A stretch of 64,000 nucleotides of DNA, taken from positions 67,001-131,000 of the forward strand of contig CAUJNA010003314.1 of the NCBI GenBank assembly GCA_963377175.1, written 5' to 3'. Positions 46,064 to 57,097 of the stretch are shown piece after piece; position 1 is the stretch's first letter; every line of letters starts with the position of its first letter. A program made the translations under genes and the position numbers. The notes under the pieces are model-generated. The model ran no database searches. It was given only the letters and a program-made list of their open reading frames with translations, and was not told the origin of the DNA. Source of the DNA: Effrenium voratum (Eukaryota > Sar > Dinophyceae > Suessiales > Symbiodiniaceae).

Positions 46064-46490
46064 ACCTGCATTCCCACAGCCAAGCAGATCGAATTCAAAG
46101 CAGAAGTCCAGCGCAGATGAGCCACAATCAGGACATCATCGACTGGACGGATTTTCGGAGAAGGAAGTGGATGAGTCCAAGCTTTGTCTACTGGACTCGG
46201 CACGCACGGCTTGCATGCATTCACAGCGGTGGAGAATGGCCTATGACAAATCCCTGCCGGGAGAGCTTCGGTGTGAATCCACGGGGCAAAGCAAAGTCTT
46301 CCACTTCGCCAATGGGTCTTCAACAGCGGAGAGCGCTACGGTAATTATGGAGGATCCCGGTGTTTTGCGGCAACAGAAGAGGCCGGCAGAGATCACAGAA
46401 GCCATGACCGCATTGGATATGGTGCTACATCTGCGAGAGCGACAGGTGATCATCAAGAACTTGAACCTGAAGCTTCCCGTGGTTGACTAG
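45927..46490 (+). pseudogene. Copia protease region
   Basis: CLLDSARTACMHSQRW (Asp codon at 46194) followed by VFHFANGSSTAES is the retropepsin of this family, in which D(T/S)AC replaces the usual D(T/S)G. Here Cys is replaced by Arg (DSAR). The start given is only the first Met in the frame; the real domain begins near 46150. The frame ends at a stop at 46490. Confidence 0.6.
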
Positions 46491-46837
46491 GACCTAGCGC
46501 CTGGCGGTCAACGTGGCGTACGACACGGCAAAAACCCCCTCAGCGGAGATCAGCGAGGAGATCGAGCCGAGCATCGTTTCTGAGAAGGCGGACCTCATGG
46601 TCTACTACAAGAAGAAAGCAAAAGCCTTGATCCTGGAGTATGACATGACGCCAAGTTTGGTGGAGGAGCCAAGCAGAGGCGAGGTGAGAAGAGGTTGCCG
46701 GATCTGGGATATCGAGGAATCAAACCAGGTGATTGTCATGGCGAAGTTTCAACGAGAAGAGAGAGTTAGAGGAGAAGGCCTACTAGATTCGAGCAGAAGA
46801 CCGCCGGACATGGATAGCACTCAAGAGGGAGTATAGC

Positions 46838-47460
46838 ATGGCGGAGATGTGGGCCACGCAGGACTTCACTACGACGATGATCTTCGAGCCTTTCGGCCGC
46901 AGCTTTGGCATCACGCGCGTCGGAGCGTCGGAGTTTGGGTGGATGAACAGTCAGCCAATGGGCATGCTGGACGGCTATGACTTACGACAGGTGGTCTTGA
47001 CTAACATGATCCGGTCCTCGTGGTCTTGGCTTTCCCGTGCAAGATGTGGTCCCTCATGACGAACATGAACCCGGGCACTGACTGGGCTTCCATGAGGAGA
47101 AGCATTGGGAGAAGAACTTTGGAGTTAGCCAAGCGAGCTTGCGAGCGACAGCATCAACGAGGGCGTTACTACCTGCTTGAAAAGCCCGTCGCATCTGCAG
47201 CATGGCCCTACAACGACATCCTCAAAGAGCTGATGGATGTCGCGGATGGCAAGTTTGCAGTTGGAGATCAATGCGCGCTCGGAAAGAAAGATGCCGAATC
47301 CGGGCGGCCCATTCAGAAAGCGACGGGATGGATGAGCAACAACGAGTTCATCCTCAACACCATCGGCAAGAGATGCAAGTGCGCTTGGGGACAACATCAG
47401 CCCATCGTCGGAAGCAACAAGTTCGGCCTCAGATCGCAGCAGGCCTGCATACCCAGTTGG
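46838..47460 (+). pseudogene. Methyltransferase-like domain between protease and integrase
   Basis: Two frames join near 47000. The first has MIFEPFGRSFGITRVGA and a GYDLR segment; the second (from about 47005) has PVLVVLAFPCKMWSLMTNMN, then YYLLEKPVAS (Glu codon at 47179), VGDQCALGKKD, TGWMSNNEFIL and CKCAWGQHQPIVG. Intact relatives that I recall read ENP or EHP at the KP position and PPC at FPC. The order of a nucleotide-binding strand, PC with catalytic-type Cys (47038-47040), and an E(N)P strand parallels motifs I, IV and VI of cytosine-5 DNA methyltransferases. This is a motif-level resemblance only; activity is not implied. Confidence 0.5.
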
Positions 47461-47499
47461 ACAATGTCGAACAATATGTCGAGGTTTACTGGAAAGCCT

Positions 47500-48205
47500 G
47501 AGCCTGGACTACGCTTTGGCGATGAAAGGAGCATTTGCGGCTTTAGGTGTTCCACACAGGATGGACGAGCTGTGCTGGTTTTCTCAAAGTCGGCGTCATC
47601 GCAGATAGAGCAGAGTACTTTCTTGCAGACTTCGCGGAAGAGTTGAGTGACCACGGATGCCACTTCGACACGGCAGCAAAAGCATCCCCATGGCAGATCG
47701 GACAAGTTGAACGACATGGGGGCTTGTGGGAAGAGACCTTTCGGAAGATGTCGTGGTCGAGTCAGGTGGCTGGGAAGAGATGAAGTTCTATATGCAACAG
47801 CAGCTGTCAACCAGGCGAAGAATAGCCTGGCAAGGAAAGGAGGATTCTCGCCGACCGACACAGTGGGTTTTAGGGCGAGATGTGAGATTACCAGCATCCC
47901 TGGCCGACGATGCGGAAGTGATGAAAGTCGGAGCTCAAGCCTTGGCAGCTACACCTGGGACAAGGTTTCATCGGAAAAGCCAGCTACGATTTGCAGCGCG
48001 AGAAGCCTTTGTCACAGCAGCAAACTCTGACGCTTTGAGGAGAGCAGAGCTTCGACAGATACGACCGCACCGTGGACCATGGAAACCTGGCATGTGCTGC
48101 TTCTACTATGGTGCGGCATCCCGACACCCCGGGCCAAACTGCTTGAGAGGAGTAGCACGAACGAAGGGACCCGCACGATCTAGCACCGAAGACTGCTACT
48201 AGCAG
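47500..48205 (+). pseudogene. Integrase core and C-terminal domain (frameshifted)
   Basis: AEYFLADFAEELSDHG and then ASPWQIGQVERHGGLWEE place the third catalytic acid at Glu 47709-47711. The first two acids are not clearly visible, because the zinc domain and early core are missing or scrambled. Further on, frame 47726-48202 gives LRRAELRQIRPHRGPWKPGM and CLRGVARTKGPARS, the small beta domain that follows integrase in this family. Confidence 0.65.
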
Positions 48206-48630
48206 TGAGCCCCGAGCATCTCAGCCGAGCCTTTGACGAGGAGGTGAAGCAACGGACCATCATCAACGAGGAGCGAGAGTTGATGGATGCCATGCCAGCA
48301 GCAGTAGGCACTGGGTTCATAGACCTGAAAAAAGCCCCCTGCCACCGAGTAAAAATAACGCAGCAGCAGCAAGATGAGGAATACGCAGAACATGAGGAAG
48401 AAAAGCAGAAGAAGCCAGAGAGTGAGTTGGAGAAGCCTGCAGCTACGGAGTCAGAAGATTGTCAATGGCGAGAATGAAGTTGGAGCCAGAGAGAGATGCA
48501 CAGAGAGCAGCTGAGGCGAGCCAGTTTTTCAATCGGCGGGGTCTTGGAAAAAAGGAGGAGCGAGAGAAGAGGAGGATAGCTCTGACGAAAGAGAAAGAGA
48601 AGCCGGAGCCTGACCCGTCCGAGATGAGAG
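48205..48630 (+). pseudogene. Pol linker, acidic/charged
   Basis: EEVKQRTIINEERELMDAMP, then an acidic Glu/Lys/Gln-rich segment, then (frame 48459) ASQFFNRRGLGKKEEREKRR. This is the low-complexity linker between integrase and RT. The plus frame loses coding character after about 48630. Confidence 0.5.
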
Positions 48631-49065
48631 CTGGCGAGGAGTATGATCCTGCCATCAAGCACGGCGCCTTTCTCCAGCCAGGCTTTCCGCTCTTTCTCGT
48701 CTGCACCTGCGTCTCCTAGGAACTGCTGCCGCTCTCGGCTGAGCTCATTCAGCCTGATTCCCTTTCTTCCTTTCTTCTTCCTTGCTTCTGCTGCATTCGC
48801 CTGATAACCACTCTCCCTCACCGTGGACTCATACTGATCGGAAAAGATGATCCTCTTTTCTCCGAACAGAAACTCGCTGCGACTTACACCATAGCCGAGG
48901 TATGAGTGTTCATGCTTGTTGTGTTGCTTCTCGGCCTCCTTGGTGAGGAAGTCCCTCTTCTTTGTTGCCAAATAGGCGATGGGCCGCCATTGCTTCCGAA
49001 AGTTTCCTCAATTCTCAGCCTCTCTCTCCTGCGCCTCTCCTTCGGATCCCTCAGCAACGGGTTCC
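48630..49065 (-). other. Apparent inverted segment of the element
   Basis: Here the minus strand, not the plus strand, reads like the element: ATKKRDFLTKEAEKQHNKHE, GYGVSRSEFLFGEK, then KGIRLNELSRERQQFLG and KERKAWLEKGAV. In relatives, a (K)AWL(D/E)KGAV segment directly precedes the EVW..DC..I..E start of RT, which here resumes on the plus strand at about 49080. Breakpoints are uncertain by some tens of bases. Confidence 0.45.
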
Positions 49066-49079
49066 AAAGGCCGTGTAGG

Positions 49080-49730
49080 CTTTGTGGAAGTTTGGGGTGC
49101 GCAGGATTGCAAAACAATCAAGGAGAACAAGCCGGTCCTAGTCGTTACAACACGCTGGGTCAGAACCAACAAGAACGACTGTCTGGTGGGCAAAGACTTC
49201 CTAGCAAAATCTCGCTTAGTGGTGCAAGGTTTCATTTATAAAGCTTTGGGACACAAAAAGGAGAGACGCACCTACGGCTTCGGCAGTGGCGGAGTCAGTT
49301 TGTCTTGCAGTTTGCGCTTACACGCGCTTCACACTGCTGGCCAAGGACATTCAGATCGCATACTTTTCGGGGAAGGCAGTAGACCGAGAAGTTTACCTAG
49401 CTCAACCACGAGGCGGACTTCTGGGATTACAAGCAGGTCAAGAAAGCCATTTACGGTTTTGCAGAGGCTGCAAGGATGTATTGGCGAGCGCTCAAGGAGC
49501 ACCTGGAGTCCGACGGATGGGTTGAGAGCAGACAGGAACCAGCGTTGTTCTATTTGAGAGAACGAGAGCGTTTGAAGGGCATTCTGGTGACACATGTCGA
49601 TGACATTGAAGGAGGAGTTCAACCTGGTTGCCTGGATACAGCTTTTCGGAAATCAGCTTCAGCATTGGAGTTTGCAACAAACCACTTCAAAGCCTTTGTT
49701 TTCAGAGGAAGGGAGGCCAAGCAAATAAAA
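49080..49730 (+). pseudogene. pol: Reverse transcriptase (three frames)
   Basis: VEVWGAQDCKTIKENKPVL and RWVRTNKNDCLVGKDFLAKS, then SRLVVQGF; frame change near 49270; AESVCLAVCAYTRFTLLAKD, IQIAYFSGKAVDREVYLAQP; frame change near 49430; VKKAIYGFAEAARMYWRALK and ILVTHVDDIEGG (VDD codons at 49596-49604). The first palm Asp is in AKDIQIAYFSG and the second pair in VDD, so the catalytic residues survive although the frame does not. Confidence 0.8.
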
Positions 49731-50801
49731 GCGGGACACATCGACGTGAGCATGCGCAATTATGCCACGTCGATGAAACAAGTCAAACTCAGCAGAGACC
49801 GGCGGAAACAACTGGAGAGCGAGCTCACGAGCGAGGAGCAAGGTCAGTTGGAAAGCATAGCTGGCGAGTTGGGTTGGACTACAAGACAGCTGAGATGTGA
49901 CTTAAGCTCCGAGCACGGTGTGATTCAGCGGCGCAAGAAGGACGCTTGCGTGGGGGATTTGGTACGTCTTAATCAGAATGTCGGGCAAGTTCGGCGTGGT
50001 GCAGCTTTGTGGATGAGGCTTAGGTCAGATGTTGATCTGCGCAAAGCGGTGATCATGCACTTAGCAGACAGTGGACATGCCAATGGCACTCCGGAAAAGA
50101 ACGAACAGGTGAGACACAGAAGCGTGGGCGGTTACTTCATCTTGGCAGCAAATCTGGAGATTCTTGAAGGCAAAGAAGCAAGGTGCAACATCCTGAGCTA
50201 CCACAGCGGCCAGACGAAGCGGGTTTGCGGAAGCACACTAGCGGCTGAGGCCAGCCATCTGGAGGAGGCGGTGGAAGCTGGGGAGGATCACGGTACTGTG
50301 GAGGAAGCTTTAACTAGAAAGGTGGACTTAAAGAACTGGAGCCATGTCATAGAGCGGCGCCAGAGAACTTATGTCACAGACGCCAAGTCAGTTTTTGATT
50401 ATCTTCAGCGGGATGCAACGAGCACTTCAACAGACAAGCGGATGGCGATAGAGGGTGCTTTATTGCGGGAGACGGCCAAGAAGCCGCGAGCATCAGTGCG
50501 ATGGATAGACGGAATGCAGAATATTGCCGATGTCTTAACGAAGAGTGGTGTGGAAAAGGCCGCGTTGCACGAATTTCTTAGGACGGGCACGCTTTCCCTC
50601 ACGCAGACTCAGCAGAACAGGCAGTTGAAAGAGCGAAAGAAGCTTGAGAGACAGAAGCGCAATCAGGTGCGCAGTGAAGAGAAGGAGTCGAAGAAACAAT
50701 TGCAGAGCGCAGAAAGGCGGAGGACGCTTGCAGCCGAACTTGGTGCGGAGGAGGACTCAGACGGGTCAGAGCGCACGCCAAAGAAAAATACAGCGGTGTG
50801 A
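49476..50801 (+). CDS. pol: Copia RT C-terminus and RNase H, intact 441-codon frame
   Basis: The longest intact frame of the element. It starts inside RT (MYWRALKEH), passes VDD and FVFRGREAKQ, then RNase H with its three acids: LADSGHANG (residue 198), LAAEASHLEEA (258) and VTDAKSVFDYL (302). DGMQNIADVLTK (345-356) is the usual C-terminal motif. A basic coiled-coil-like tail rich in Arg, Lys, Glu and Gln follows to the stop at 50801. The Met shown is internal; the true protein is the Gag-Pol polyprotein. Confidence 0.8.
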   Translation: MYWRALKEHLESDGWVESRQEPALFYLRERERLKGILVTHVDDIEGGVQPGCLDTAFRKSASALEFATNHFKAFVFRGREAKQIKAGHIDVSMRNYATSMKQVKLSRDRRKQLESELTSEEQGQLESIAGELGWTTRQLRCDLSSEHGVIQRRKKDACVGDLVRLNQNVGQVRRGAALWMRLRSDVDLRKAVIMHLADSGHANGTPEKNEQVRHRSVGGYFILAANLEILEGKEARCNILSYHSGQTKRVCGSTLAAEASHLEEAVEAGEDHGTVEEALTRKVDLKNWSHVIERRQRTYVTDAKSVFDYLQRDATSTSTDKRMAIEGALLRETAKKPRASVRWIDGMQNIADVLTKSGVEKAALHEFLRTGTLSLTQTQQNRQLKERKKLERQKRNQVRSEEKESKKQLQSAERRRTLAAELGAEEDSDGSERTPKKNTAV

Positions 50802-50990
50802 GAAACCCCTGGATGAAACAAACCCCTGGATGAAACAGATCCACTCCAGCCTGGCCTCCCTGCCAGACCAGTGAAGAGCGATGGGATAGCTATGGTAGGC
50901 ACCTGAGGCGCGTGCGTACATGGGACAGTGCACCAAATTTGGTGCTGGCAGTTGTAGAAACATGCAGATAGTTATGCCATCAGCTGGTTA

Positions 50991-51164
50991 TGTCAACGTG
51001 CGCAGCGTGGACCTTGATTCGAACCTGCATCAAGCCGGCCCGAGCTTCGGAGTGGCGTTCCGGCCCGCATGAGGCATTTGGCATTTGCGTGAGCAGACAC
51101 GTAGCAAGCGCAACGCGTTGTACAGACATTGCATCTAAATAGGTGTCGCTGCCGTGTTTTCGCA
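50991..51164 (+). repeat. 3' LTR
   Basis: Begins TGTCAACGTGCGC and ends TTTTCGCA. It matches the 5' LTR except for the 25-base block. No clear polypurine tract is seen just upstream. Confidence 0.75.
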
Positions 51165-51169
51165 CGTAT

Positions 51170-54100
51170 GGGTAATTTGTACCTTTCTCCAGGCCCATGT
51201 ATCCCGGGTCTTGTTAGCCTAGGCCCTGGCTGGGGCACGCGCGCGTGGCCCAGTGCTTCAATGAACTTCCTTTGGGGGCTGCGACGCGCGAGAGATCTTT
51301 AGCTATCGTTCAGTCAGTGGCAGCTCCTCTGCATGTCGGGAACAAGACACGGCCGCTTTGAGTGTAGAAATCCCATGGACCGTTCCTGTATTTCTTCAGG
51401 ACAATGTCTGTGTCCCTTACTTTGGCGCGTCCAAAAGGCAACCTCCGAAAGGCCCGCCACATTGTGTGAACAAATGGTTTATCTGATTGTTGTTTTCCCG
51501 CTTGGCGTTAAGGTTGTTTTGCCGTGGCTACTTCCGACAGTGTTGATTTGAAAGCACTGGGCCTGTTGAGTTGGTATTAACACTGAAGATACGTTTTCCT
51601 GCATGCATAGTGAAGCACGCCTTCGTGAATTAGTATTGTGTTTGGCATCCTGCTCAGTTGCCGCGAACGAATCGACCTGAAATCACGTACATGAGTAGGC
51701 TTTCCCTGAAATAGAGGGTGTTGTGGAAAGAAAGGAACTGCCGCCATTTCAGTGATAAACACGTGGACTAGACAAGACCAATCCACTCATTGAGTGAGAC
51801 GGGACAACCAGGCATATTGCGGCCGAGATGCGTTCCCTCGGGCAAACCATGCCTGATTGCTGCCGCCGGCTTGGATATATTCCAAAGTGGTGGAACGCAT
51901 CCATCCTTAGCAAGTTTCGCCCTGGGGCGATAACGGCGATTTTGGCCAACCAGCTGCAAGGACAGTGGCGATTGGCGGTGCGGAAATGGAGTGTGACTGT
52001 CCCAGAATTTCAACGGAACATCCGCGTTTGAAAATCTGGAAAACATGGCAACCGTGTGTAGTTGACGTGTTTTACTAGCTCCTTTGAGACACAACCGTGG
52101 GCATTTCCAGACAGAATAGAGAGTCTTGACTATTAAAGGCCTGGGCTCGCATTTGTGTTGATCTGAGCGTACATTTGATGTTCTTGATTTGCTCAACAAC
52201 GCATCGTACCTTTGCGCTGCGCTATGACCTGCACACGGAGTGAGTCAACCTCAGGCATTCATTCCCTTCAATGGGACATGTCACTCCCCCGGCTCGCTTC
52301 TATTCCCGCTTGGTCGTGACTGCTGGCACGACCCCAGCAGCCTATCCAACGCATGTTTGTTCTCAGCGATCGAGAAGCTCGCGCCCCCTTAAAGCCAAGA
52401 AAACAAGCCAAAAGGCAGCTGGCAAAGTGCGAGTTAGTCTGCGCGTCCAGACGTGCTTCGCATTGCTGGCGCTGCTAAGCAGACGGCCAAACTTCGAGTC
52501 CGTCAGATGAAAATATGCCTAAGAAATCGGACCTCGCAAGCTGCGTTGGCTGTCAAATCAGTCCTGTTTTGGGGGTTTGGGCTCATTGGCCCAATGTGGA
52601 TTGGCATGGCTTCGGATGCGTGCCCAACCTGACCACCCCGCAGTACTCACTGCTTTTGCCAGGAAGACGAAGTACGTTCATGACGGTAGCAGAGTGGGTG
52701 TGGGGGCTACCAGACCCAGATGCTCAATGTTGTATTGGGATTCACTGACATTTCAAGTGTAGATCCAAACTTGAGTTTTGTCATCTGTTGGAAGGGCGTC
52801 CCTTCTTGAAGCCATCCAAACAAAGGTGTCCTCCCCGTTTTTGTGCCATTGGGGTGCTGTAAAAACTGTCAACTTGATCCTCTTTTGCCAGGAGTCTGGC
52901 AGCATTTGCTGACTTTGCTGCTTGCAGGCAAGGCTTTGTGTGGAGTCCCGCGGAGACTCGGGGACAGGGGACACCGGACACCCATTTACCAGAAATTTCA
53001 CAGGGTTACCCCAGTTGGCCGGCCCACTGAATGGCACGGGTACAAGGATGGGCCCTGGTCACAGGTTGGATGTTGGGTTCACCACGGGCTGTTGGATTCC
53101 GCGGGCTGCGCTGCTGGCGTTTCAAGACTGGGCACGCACAATGCTCATTCATGCTTGAGCCTTCATGTTCCCAAATCTCGTGACAGGTCTTGCGTTCTGA
53201 ATGGTGCCCTGTTGGTTGAGCCCGAACTCAGAAGCAGCAGCGCCTTCCTACGTCGGCAATATGTTTACACGCGCTTTAACAAACTTGGTTGGTTCTGTTC
53301 CGGCCATGAGGCCTAACAATGGATGATCCTCAAAAATGCGCCCCTCAATCATAATGATTTCTCTTCTTGTTCACCTTTTCACACAAAGAATCCCAAAATT
53401 TGCCGGGAACCTAATCTTGACCCTGAGTCATGTAAATGATGGTTTCAGCCCCCTTGGTACTGACCAAAGCCATCAACTCAAAGGGTACCAAGGGGATCCT
53501 CTTGGCCTGTGGCGGCGGCAACCAAACTGGGGTGGACTTTTTAAGCTTCACTGATGCCACATACCAGGCGACTCGACCTGTTTTGAAATGCCCGTTTCCT
53601 GTGGCTTGCTTGTGGCTTCCTGGGAAGAAGCTGGGAAGGGCAAGCTGGGCTGACTGTGCCAGGGCGTTCAGATGGGAATCGACTTGCAGAGCTCTGGCAA
53701 TCGGTGGAGGCGCTCGATGGCTGGGTTTCTGTCTTCGAAAACTGGCCATCGAGAAAGTTCAGGTCCGCGAGCAAGAAGCCATACGTCACAGCCACCAATC
53801 TGCCCACGTGAGTGAAAGCACAGATTTGCTTTTGCTTATCTTTATCCATATTGTTTATTTATGGCCAAGCAAACCAAGCTTGGATGAGTGTGGCTCCATG
53901 TGTTCTTCTTGTAGACGAATCTTTAGCCGCGGTCAAACATGCCGAATGCTTCTGGTGAACGGATGCGTCGTTTGTGAGGCATGCTTGTATGACTCTCCCC
54001 AGACTGCTCGGCGCAGGCAGGCTTGTAGAGGCTCTTGTTCACCTCATGAAAGGGACACCGAGGCAAAGTGCTGTGCTCACATTCTACGGGTGGCGCACCC

Positions 54101-54860
54101 GAACCTTGCCCATGACGGTGCTCTTCTACAGACGCCTAGTTTTGGGTTGGTGGCCCGTTACAGTGTTCACGCACCATACTTCACAAAGACACAAGCAAGC
54201 TGCAAGTTATTACGATGTGGCTGGCCGGCATGAACTTTGATACTCATCTTTGTTTGTGGTTTTGCTGTGACATAGTAGAGTAGCTCAGCGTGATTGTGCT
54301 CCTTTGTGCAAACAAACTGTCATATTGGTTGTGAGAACTAGGGACGTCGCCAATTGCGTTAGGCCCGAATCGAAAGCGACTTGTCTTTGATGCGGCGTGC
54401 CAACATAAACTACAAACTCCCACATTCGCTTCAACACGGGTTCGTGTTTTGTTTCACGTTGTATTTTGTCGGGGTTGGTTCAGAGGGAAGCCCAAGGGAC
54501 ACCAGGACGCCTTTGGGATTCCACAAGAACCGTATGAGCCACAATCACAACTCGAGAAGATGAAGTTGAGCAGGGGACGCCCCTTGCCACCAACGGGTGC
54601 AGCAAGAATCCCGTTTGAATCTTCAGCCTTTCTTGAGTAGACTCCGATGAAATACAGGGCTTGTCAAAGAAGATTAGAACGAACTTCCGTGTTACTACTT
54701 GAAAGGTAGTCTTGCGCACGAAGACAGAATGAATGCATGCGAGAAATCATGTGTGCACGTGTGGCGGGGGAATAGAAATTGCGAAAAAGAGGCTTGGCAT
54801 CTCCGACGGGCTGAAAGCTACCACTGTCGCCTCATGGACGACGCGGTCTCGTCGGACCTG
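51170..54860. other. No supported gene
   Basis: Several frames of 60-265 codons occur on both strands without motif or splice support. The longest is 53436-54233 on the plus strand (265 codons), with mixed composition and no recognisable domain; I treat it as a chance frame. Confidence 0.4.
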
Positions 54861-54867
54861 GGACGCG

Positions 54868-55125
54868 CGCACTTTTCGCAACGTCAGCTGTTTGTGGCAG
54901 GCGCAGCGCTTTGCATTTTGCCAATGCTGGCGCGGATATGTCGCAGATCCCATTGGCACGGATGTGCGATCTCGCAGATGTAGGTTTCAGCACTTTCGCA
55001 GGGTCAGGTACAGATTTCGTGGCAGGCTACGCACTTTCGCAAGGTCAGGTACAGGTTTCGCGGCAGGCCCCACCGATGATTTCGTAGCAAGCGCAACAGT
55101 TTCGCAAGGCCAGCTACACATCTGG
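54868..55125. repeat. Minisatellite, ~41-bp unit around CACTTTCGCA
   Basis: CACTTTCGCAGGGTCAGGTA at 54991 recurs at 55032 almost unchanged, and a shorter version lies at 55098. A more diverged copy starts near 54871. Confidence 0.75.
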
Positions 55126-55156
55126 TGCGTGCGGAAGGCGCAGCCCTTTTGCCAGG

Positions 55157-55880
55157 TCGATAGATAGATAGACGAAGGGTAGAAAGAAGAGAGAGATAAA
55201 GAACGATAGAAAGATAGATAGATAGGTAGCCATAGCCGGCATATACATAGTAAGAAAGCTGGAAAGTGCATAGATAGATACATCAATCGATGGAGAGAAA
55301 TCAGGTAGATAGATGGAAAGATAGATAGAGAAAAAGATAGAGCCAGAGACACATAGATAGAAAGACCGATAGACAACTAGTTAGAGAGGTAGAGAGGTAG
55401 ATAGACGGGCGGATAGGTAGCCAGAGACATAGGTAGATGGATAGAGAGAAATCAGATATAGATAGGTAGACAGAGACATGGTAGAAAGTTAGACAGATAG
55501 ACCGGTAGAGAAAGACATGGATGGCTGGTTATATTAGATAGGCAGATATCTAAATCGATAGGTCACAGAGAGAGGTAAGACAGATAGATGAATAGGTCGG
55601 CAGATAAACAGATAGACAGAGAGATGCTTTACAAAGAATGTAGATAGCTAGATAGACAGACAGGCAGATAGAGAGACCGACATGGAAACAGAAAGAAAGA
55701 AAAGGAGTCAATAAAGGAAGAAAGAAAGAGTCAAGGAAGAAAGTCAAGGAAGGAAGTCAAGGAAGGAAGGAAGGAAGGAAGGAAGGAAGGAAGGAAGCAA
55801 GCCAGGAAGGAAGGAAGGAAGGAAGGTTTCAAGGAAGGAAGGAAAGAAAGAAAGAAATAAGGAAAGAACACAAAAAACAC
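55157..55880. repeat. GATA / GGAA / AAAG microsatellite field
   Basis: (GATA)n with variants from 55157 to about 55680, (GGAA)n 55745-55840, and AAAGA units to 55880. It is purine-rich on the plus strand, opposite in strand bias to the tracts at 9 and 19 kb. Confidence 0.95.
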
Positions 55881-56540
55881 AAAGAAAGAAACAAAGGATA
55901 CAAGAACACAAGAACACCAAAAAATGAAGTAATCCGGCTTACAAGGGTTTGCCTCCAATGAGGCTCGCACGGGTTTGCCTCCAACAGGGGACCTTCACAA
56001 GGCGGGGTGTCCTTTTGGTTTCCTTTACATCGCCTCCAAAAAGGCTTGTCGAAAACACGATCTTTGGGAACGCGAGATTTTGTGCCGCCGTGTCCCGTTG
56101 AAGGGCTCCTGTTCTTTTTTTTGGCCCGGCAACTTGAGCGGTCAGGCAAGGGCCGACCAGAAATCGCTTCGCGCCCTGAGCTCTGATGGGCGCTACGCTC
56201 AGGGTGGCGTCCTTTTTCCCTGTGGCTGGTGGATTCGGGTATGTGTCAAGTATCAAAATAAGGCGGCCCCGAAATATTTTAGATGTTTCCTTTCTGGCCG
56301 CCTTAGAAGGCAACTTGCAAAGGCCACCCTCGAAGAAACACATACACATTTCAATATTAATCCACGATTCGCGGCAGACGGGGATCTCATGGGAACCCAG
56401 TTGAATCAATCCGTGTTTGGATAGAGTTCCCACGCAAGAGGTCCACCTGCAACCCGTGAACTTGAAACTTCGAGGGGTGGTCGATAACCCTTCATGTCTT
56501 TTTGGCCTGCGCCCTCTAGCCGGCTACGCCACTTTGTTAC

Positions 56541-56745
56541 ACCGTGTCATGTCATTTTATACCATGTCATGTCATTTTATTGTCCGTGAACCGTCTCCTA
56601 TGCTATGATATGTCTTGTTAGGTTATGCGTGTTGCCCACTCTAGCTACCATGTCATGTCACGTTATTTATGTGAAACGGATCCTGTGCTATGATATGCTA
56701 CGACGTGCTTGGTTAGATTATGCATTTTGCTGATGCTGGGAATGC
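56541..56745. repeat. Nested tandem repeat (20-bp and ~86-bp periods)
   Basis: A 20-base word ending GTCATGTCATTTTAT occurs at 56541 and 56561 and again, changed, at 56647. The word CTATGATATG at about 56604 recurs at about 56689. The longer period is 85-86 bases. Confidence 0.8.
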
Positions 56746-57040
56746 CAGCTTTCTGAGCCCCAGCAAGGCCCCAAACGCAAGACAACGCTGTAAATAGACC
56801 AAATCAGTTTTAGGGCTTGGATCAGCGGGGTTTAGATCAGTGAGGTTTGTTAGATAGGCAACAAACGATTCACTACCTGCTGGTGTTGCTTTGCACTTAG
56901 ATTGTTTATTTCCTTTGCAACATGTATAAAGCCAGTAATGTACTATTGTCAGCGTTGCCCAGTATAATTACACAGGCTACCCAATAGCTAGCAGTCCTTT
57001 GGGTGTTTTCTTGTTTGTGTAGCATGTTGCCTGCTGCACA
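56746..57040. other. No supported gene; probable 3' end of the minus-strand gene
   Basis: AT-rich sequence without motif. The downstream part of the gene at 57-64 kb may end here, but no poly(A) signal or clear last exon can be fixed. Confidence 0.3.
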
Positions 57041-57045
57041 CACAC

Positions 57046-57097
57046 CTTTTTCTGCACGGTCACATGGAAAAGATCATCAGCCAGCATGCCCTTCACA
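57046..57097 (-). CDS. Exon (putative), methyltransferase-like gene
   Basis: VKGMLADDLFHVTVQKK on the minus strand, bounded by an acceptor CTGTCAG and a donor AAAAAG|GTGTGTG. Short and without motif; included because both junctions look good. Confidence 0.35.

Larger units (their letters stand above)
44851..51164 (+). mobile_element. Ty1/copia-type LTR retrotransposon, plus strand, decayed
   Basis: The order is 5' LTR (44851-45048), primer site (45050-45061), gag pieces (45120-46063), protease (46.19 kb), a methyltransferase-like domain (46.84-47.45 kb), integrase (47.5-48.2 kb), linker, RT (49.09-49.7 kb), RNase H (about 50.0-50.6 kb) and 3' LTR (50991-51164). The proteins match a copia family I know to be abundant in Symbiodiniaceae genomes. 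At least six frameshifts and an apparent inverted segment (48.63-49.06 kb) show it is dead. Target-site duplications were not found. Confidence 0.85.

Noticed and set aside
51010..51035. GGTTCGAATC on the minus strand, resembling a tRNA T-loop
   Set aside because: The flanking bases do not form a T-stem, no acceptor or anticodon arm fits, and the sequence is part of an LTR present twice.
44851..51164. Target-site duplication for the plus-strand copia element
   Set aside because: The five bases outside each LTR (GAGCA and CGTAT) do not match; the flanks may have been altered.
53436..54233. 265-codon plus-strand open frame
   Set aside because: No motif, no splice or start context, and mixed composition; several competing frames overlap it.
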